Positions 52,436-56,304 of a stretch of 56,304 bases of DNA are shown piece after piece. Both the position numbers and the translations under genes were made by a program. Below the pieces are notes generated by a model. That model ran no database searches and was not told where the DNA came from. It was given only the letters and a program-made list of their open reading frames with translations. This DNA comes from Mycobacterium sp. 852002-51057_SCH5723018. GTDB taxonomy: Bacteria; Actinomycetota; Actinomycetes; Mycobacteriales; Mycobacteriaceae. The DNA lies in the NCBI RefSeq assembly GCF_001667035.1, contig NZ_LZIR01000113.1, positions 1 to 56,304 on the forward strand. The letters run 5' to 3'. The first letter of the stretch is position 1; each line of letters starts with the position of its first letter.

Positions 52436-53577
52436 GATTGGTTGCCGATACCGGCCTTTGGAGTAGCACCGGGCCCATCACCGTCGAGCCACCGCTCGTC
52501 GCGGTGCTGGAGGTCAGTGGCGCGCTGCTGTCCTGGACCATCGACGATCCACCCGCCGATGCGGCGACGCGGATCACCTTCACCGATTTGTCGCGCGCCG
52601 ACTGGCTTTGGCGCGTCCTGGGCGAATCCGGGCACGTCGCCGTCACGTCGGCCCTAGGGCCGGGCGCTCCCAAGGCAAACGAAGCGCACACCATCGAGCT
52701 CGCCGGCGTCGACATCGTCCCCGGATCGCTGGAGCCGCTGCGCAGGCTGGCCGTCGGCCACTGGCTGCGGCGCTGGTGGCCCGCCAGCCGCCAGGACGGC
52801 ATCGCCGGGCTGGACCGCGCGCTGCTCGACGTCGAGGTCGCCTTGCTGACGTCCGGCGCCCAGGCCTACTTCCTGGATGACACGTTGGATTCCGATGTTG
52901 TCGAGCTGCTGACACCGCACGCCCCGGCCCTGATCAACCACGTGAGCGATGGCGATCCGCGGGTGCTCGATCTGGTGCGCGCCGGCGCCGGGCTCGCCGA
53001 CGACGTCGGCATCGACGACCGTGGATGGCCGGAACTGCATGCGGCCCTGGACGATTCGGGGTCAATCGTCGCGATGCCGAGCGGGCGTCGCGACGACTAC
53101 GCGCTAGCAGCCGGCGCCGGAACGGGCCCGCGCGGTGCGGTGCCGATCGCCCGGGGCGTCGCCTCCATCAACTGGGCCGCGGTGCCTCCCGGCATCTTCG
53201 ACGCAGGCGAAAACACCGTCGACTGGAGCGTCGAGTCCGCCGCTGCGTCGGTGGTCGCCGTCGTGCGCGCGGCCGTCATCGGACCGGCCCTGGCCAGCGG
53301 CATCGACGTGCGGCTTCGGTCCGGAGCCATCACCGGCAGCGGCGCGATGGACGCCGAAGGCCGCGCGACCCTGCCCCTCGTCGACGGCCAGCGGCCGGTC
53401 ACCGAATCGGCGGCCTGGGACCACGATTGGTCGGCGACCTCGGTGATCGTCGGCGCCGAGGTGTCGGAGGCCCGCGAAACGCGCGAGCGGGCTCGCCGAT
53501 GGGCGCGGGCCCGGTTGGACCGGCCGGCCGACGACGCCTTCCTGGCCGAGGTTCTGGCCGCCGAATCCGACTACTGA
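52432..53577 (+). CDS. Unrecognised 381-residue protein of the CHAT locus
   Basis: I chose the GTG at 52432 overlapping the previous stop. The N-terminal ~110 residues look beta-rich (TGPITVEPPLVAVLEVSGAL, LSWTIDDPPADAATRITFTD). A helical middle follows (LDRALLDVEVALLTSGAQAY, then FLDDTLDSDVVELLTPHAPAL). The C-terminal part reads like an immunoglobulin-like sandwich (INWAAVPPGIFDAGENTVDW, RATLPLVDGQRPVTESAAWD) and ends in a charged helix. I do not recognise the family. Cytoplasmic location is expected. It is probably made with the 439-residue protein and may work with the TPR-CHAT pair. Confidence 0.72.
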   Translation: MRLVADTGLWSSTGPITVEPPLVAVLEVSGALLSWTIDDPPADAATRITFTDLSRADWLWRVLGESGHVAVTSALGPGAPKANEAHTIELAGVDIVPGSLEPLRRLAVGHWLRRWWPASRQDGIAGLDRALLDVEVALLTSGAQAYFLDDTLDSDVVELLTPHAPALINHVSDGDPRVLDLVRAGAGLADDVGIDDRGWPELHAALDDSGSIVAMPSGRRDDYALAAGAGTGPRGAVPIARGVASINWAAVPPGIFDAGENTVDWSVESAAASVVAVVRAAVIGPALASGIDVRLRSGAITGSGAMDAEGRATLPLVDGQRPVTESAAWDHDWSATSVIVGAEVSEARETRERARRWARARLDRPADDAFLAEVLAAESDY

Positions 53578-53626
53578 CGTTCGCGGCAACCCGCGAATCC
53601 ACTGTCGCCCGGCGTCCGTCATTCCC

Positions 53627-53632
53627 TATGCT
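53627..53632 (+). promoter_or_regulatory. Leaderless-type -10 element of the DapB-like gene
   Basis: TATGCT at 53627-53632 ends 6 nt before the GTG at 53639, placing the transcript start at the initiation codon. Confidence 0.5.
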
Positions 53633-53638
53633 GAGCGA

Positions 53639-54694
53639 GTGCCAAATAACTATCGGGTCGTTCAATGGAACACCGGAAACGTCGGCAAGAGCTCGCTGCA
53701 GTCCATCGCCGGCAATCCCGCGCTCGAGCTGGTGGGCTGCTATGCCTGGTCGCCGGAGAAGGTCGGCCGCGACGCCGGCGAACTGGTCGGCATAGCGCCG
53801 CTGGGCGTAGCGGCCACCAACGACGTCGACGCGCTGCTTGCCCAAAAGCCCGACTGCGTGGTCTACAACCCCATGTGGATCGACAGCGACGAGCTGGTCC
53901 GCATCCTGTCGGCCGGCGTCAACGTGGTGACGACGGCGTCGTTCATCACCGGGGCCAACCTCGGCGAGGGTCGGGACCGGATCGTCGAAGCCTGCCAAAA
54001 AGGCGGCTCGACGATCTTCGGATCCGGCGTCAGCCCCGGCTTCGCCGAGCTGCTGGCCATCGTGTCGGCGATGGTATGCAACCGGGTCGACAAGGTCAGC
54101 GTCATCGAAGCCGCCGACACCACGTTCTACGATTCGCCGGCCACCGAGAAGCCGGTGGGCTTCGGCCAGCCGATCGACCACCCCGACCTGCAGGCGATGA
54201 CCGAGCACGGCACGGCCATCTTCGGCGAGGCGGTCCGCCTGGTTGCCGACGCCCTGGGCGTCGAGCTCGACGACGTGCGCTGCGTGGCCGAATACGCCCA
54301 AACCACAGCCGATCTCGACCTCGGGTCCTGGACCATACCCGCGGGATGCGTGGCGGGCGTCTACGCGAGCTGGCAGGGCATCGTCGGCGGCAAGACGTTG
54401 ATCGACCTCAACGTCCGCTGGCGCAAGGGACAGACACTCGAGCCCGACTGGAAGATCGACCAGGACGGCTGGGTCATCCAGGTCGACGGGCAGCCAACGG
54501 TGACAACCAAGGTCGGCTTCCTGCCGCCGCCGTACTTCCAGGCCGAGACGATCGCCGACTTCATGGCGCTCGGCCACATCATGACGGCGATGCCGGCCAT
54601 CAACGCGATCCCGGCCGTCGTCGCCGCGCCGCCGGGCATCGTCACCTATACCGATCTGCCGCTAACGCTTCCGCGCGGCCACGCAAAGGTGTAG
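53639..54694 (+). CDS. NAD(P)-binding dihydrodipicolinate reductase-like oxidoreductase
   Basis: The 351-residue protein opens with a Rossmann motif (YRVVQWNTGNVGKSSLQSI). VVYNPMWIDSDELVRILSAG and GSGVSPGFAELLAIV follow, as in the DapB-like / 2,4-diaminopentanoate dehydrogenase group common in mycobacteria. True DapB catalytic motifs are absent, so the substrate is unknown. The GTG start follows a leaderless -10. It is convergent with the esterase gene (10 bp gap). Confidence 0.9.
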   Translation: MPNNYRVVQWNTGNVGKSSLQSIAGNPALELVGCYAWSPEKVGRDAGELVGIAPLGVAATNDVDALLAQKPDCVVYNPMWIDSDELVRILSAGVNVVTTASFITGANLGEGRDRIVEACQKGGSTIFGSGVSPGFAELLAIVSAMVCNRVDKVSVIEAADTTFYDSPATEKPVGFGQPIDHPDLQAMTEHGTAIFGEAVRLVADALGVELDDVRCVAEYAQTTADLDLGSWTIPAGCVAGVYASWQGIVGGKTLIDLNVRWRKGQTLEPDWKIDQDGWVIQVDGQPTVTTKVGFLPPPYFQAETIADFMALGHIMTAMPAINAIPAVVAAPPGIVTYTDLPLTLPRGHAKV

Positions 54695-54704
54695 CGCCGC
54701 AAAA

Positions 54705-56015
54705 CTAACGGTCGCCCGCCGCCACCGCCGCCTGTCGACGGGCGGGCTTGGCGTAGGGCGCGCCGAGCTGGGGCACCTGCAGCGGGCCGTGGTGGCGGGC
54801 GTTCTCGATGGCGTTGCGCAGCGGACCGGCCAGGCCCGCGAACGACCCCATGTCGAACAGCAGCGGCGTCAACAGCCGGTTGTGCACAAAGGCAAACGCG
54901 CTGCCCGATGCGGGATCGGCCCACCCCAGGGTTCCGCCCAGGCCGACATGACCGAACCCGGCCAGCAGGCCGGGAACCGGCGTTTCGTGGTAACCCAAGT
55001 GGAATGGCATGGGTACCACCATGTTTGCGTCGGGCCACTTCCGTCGCGGCTCCCCGGTCAGTCCGCGCACCAACTCCTTGGACAGATATTTCTTGCCGTC
55101 GATGCGGCCGTCGTTGGCCAGCACGGCGTACATCTTGGCCAGGCCGCGCCCGGTCACCACCCCGTTGGCCGCGGGCACCTCACCGTCCAGGAATCCGGTG
55201 TCGCCCTTGATCAAAGAGATGATGCCGGGGAAGTACATCGCGCCCAAGGCGCCGGAGAAGGGTAGGCCGGCCAGTTTCGGTGCGATGAAGTTGAACACCG
55301 GGGCGCGCAGTCTGCCCTGCGGCATCAGGACCTGCGCGGTCCTGGTGGGTGCGCCTTGGGGCGGGCGGCCCAGGTGTAAGCCGTCGGTGTTGAGCGGGCG
55401 CGCGACCTCCTGGCGGATCAGCTCGCGCATGCCTTTTCCGGTCACCGCCCGGGCCAGGCCGGAGAGCAGCCACCCGTAAGTCAGCGCGTGATAGGCCTGC
55501 ACGCCGCGCAGATGGTCGACGGGCGCGGCGGCCAGGCGTTCCTCCATGACCAGGTGGTCCATCAACTCCGCCTTGGTGACGCCGCGCAGGTGCGACAACC
55601 CCGATCGATGCCGCAGCACGTCGCGAACCGTGATGTCGGCCTTCCCGTTGGCGGCGAAGGCCGGCCAGTAGTCGGCGACCGGATCGTCGTAGGACAACAG
55701 GCCCCGGTCGGCCAGCCGATGAATCACCGTCGAGGCGAGACCCTTGGTCGCGGAGAACACCATCGCGGCGGTGTCGGCGGCCCAACGTTCGGTGCCGGCC
55801 CGGTCCGACCAGCCCGTCCAGACGTCGACGACGGGCGCGCCGTCGATGTAGACGCACAGGGCTCCCCCGCCAAACCGGCGGCCGGGAAACAGCCGCGAGA
55901 AGATGCTGACGACGTTGGCGAAATGGGGATCGGCGGCACCGCAAACACCGCGTGGCAGGCCATCGTCGGGTACCAGCAGGGTTGTGCGCTTCACCGACGA
56001 TGAAGCTATCAGCAC
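54705..56015 (-). CDS. Beta-lactamase-fold serine hydrolase/esterase (LipE/LipD-like)
   Basis: The 436-residue protein is a class C beta-lactamase-like esterase. The nucleophile motif S88-A-T-K91 is in AAMVFSATKGLASTVIHRLA. The tyrosine is Y175 (GVQAYHALTYGWLL), and the third motif region is FGHVGLGGTLGWADPASG. Such mycobacterial 'Lip' proteins hydrolyse lipid or other ester substrates. The start is uncertain: ATG 56015 is used, but a GTG about eight codons later (VKRTTLLVPDD) would also fit. No clear signal peptide is present. Confidence 0.9.
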   Translation of the reverse strand: MLIASSSVKRTTLLVPDDGLPRGVCGAADPHFANVVSIFSRLFPGRRFGGGALCVYIDGAPVVDVWTGWSDRAGTERWAADTAAMVFSATKGLASTVIHRLADRGLLSYDDPVADYWPAFAANGKADITVRDVLRHRSGLSHLRGVTKAELMDHLVMEERLAAAPVDHLRGVQAYHALTYGWLLSGLARAVTGKGMRELIRQEVARPLNTDGLHLGRPPQGAPTRTAQVLMPQGRLRAPVFNFIAPKLAGLPFSGALGAMYFPGIISLIKGDTGFLDGEVPAANGVVTGRGLAKMYAVLANDGRIDGKKYLSKELVRGLTGEPRRKWPDANMVVPMPFHLGYHETPVPGLLAGFGHVGLGGTLGWADPASGSAFAFVHNRLLTPLLFDMGSFAGLAGPLRNAIENARHHGPLQVPQLGAPYAKPARRQAAVAAGDR

Positions 56016-56077
56016 CGGAGAGCGAAGAACATACGCGTCCGTTTGACCGTCGCACCCCCTCGGGTATGCATCCGGGC

Positions 56078-56266
56078 ATGAGTACCAGGAACAGACTCAA
56101 CCACAGTGCGCAGTACTGGAGCGGCCGGGCCAAGGAGACCGTCGGCCGGCTCACGGGTAATCGGCGCACCCAGCGCGAAGGCGTGCTCGATCAGGTGAAG
56201 GCAAACCTGAAGGATCAGCGCGAGCGGATGCGGGACACTTTCCGGGGCAGAGGTAGCCGACCCTAG
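56078..56266 (+). CDS. CsbD-like stress protein
   Basis: The ATG at 56078 gives 62 residues. The sequence (WSGRAKETVGRLTGNRRTQR, then EGVLDQVKANLKDQRERMRD) matches the CsbD family pattern of a small, charged helical protein containing K(E/D)xxGxxTGN. CsbD proteins are general-stress-induced and of unclear mechanism. It is divergent from the esterase gene, with 62 bp between. The last 38 bp of the window after its stop hold nothing identifiable. Confidence 0.8.
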   Translation: MSTRNRLNHSAQYWSGRAKETVGRLTGNRRTQREGVLDQVKANLKDQRERMRDTFRGRGSRP

Positions 56267-56304
56267 ACGGGTGGCTCCGGGGGGCGGCGGACCTCGTCCT
56301 GTCT

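Overview
The window is GC-rich actinobacterial DNA from a slow-growing non-tuberculous Mycobacterium, most likely of the M. avium complex type. The evidence is a PE/PPE gene pair, DUF4185 and DUF732 secreted proteins, a complete ergothioneine (egtABCDE) operon, a 10-methyl-branched fatty acid gene pair, an LpqH-type lipoprotein, many GTG starts and many leaderless promoters. Gene order follows the M. tuberculosis Rv3689-Rv3723 block with several lineage-specific insertions. Species-level placement is an inference from remembered gene order and protein sequences; no search was run.

Layout. (1) 1-7170: a membrane-associated MoxR module (multi-pass protein, DUF4129, DUF4350, MoxR AAA+ ATPase, DUF58, then divergent SpoIIM-like and RDD proteins). 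(2) 7180-12411: a small membrane protein, a PadR regulator with a clear palindromic operator, glycerol kinase, a GCS2-family ligase and a methyltransferase. (3) 12454-14059: an inserted PE protein with a PPE-MPTR-like tail, preceded by a 77-residue PPE head. (4) 14227-20822: the ergothioneine operon (all five genes overlapping) and a PknH-sensor-like secreted protein with Ohr. (5) 20901-24020: two paralogous His/Pro/Gly-rich membrane proteins, a DUF732 protein lying between two copies of a 34-bp repeat, and a secreted DUF4185 protein. (6) 24017-29106: asd-ask, an unlabelled gene remnant, an intracellular papain-like protease, and a divergent HTH-DUF4185 fusion. (7) 29149-31201: leuA with a leaderless Leu leader peptide and an in-frame 54-bp tandem repeat. 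(8) 31198-33246: a self-regulated-looking TetR/membrane protein pair and a DnaQ-BRCT exonuclease. (9) 33342-38390: murT-gatD (lipid II amidation), a secreted C39-like protein, recR-ybaB, the amidase ami1 and an SRPBCC protein. (10) 38482-46904: the tuberculostearate pair (bfaA/bfaB), dnaX, the Rv3722c-type aminotransferase, ffs (4.5S RNA), tRNA-Ser(GGA), lucA, an enoyl-CoA hydratase and a ParB/Srx-like protein. (11) 47042-53577: a lipoprotein followed by a TPR/CHAT-protease locus with two unrecognised partner proteins. (12) 53639-56266: a DapB-like oxidoreductase, a beta-lactamase-fold esterase and a CsbD-like protein.

The strongest candidate for an undescribed system is the TPR-CHAT locus at 47626-53577. 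A TPR protein and a CHAT cysteine protease with intact His and Cys overlap by 4 nt. Just beyond them are two translationally coupled proteins of no family I recognise, and a small gene lies on the opposite strand between the two pairs. Both pairs start from leaderless-type promoters. Other points of interest are the PPE-head/PE/MPTR-tail arrangement, the HTH-DUF4185 fusion facing a papain-like protease, the 34-bp duplication of a gene 3' end around a DUF732 gene, and an interspersed repeat that also forms the leuA tandem repeat.
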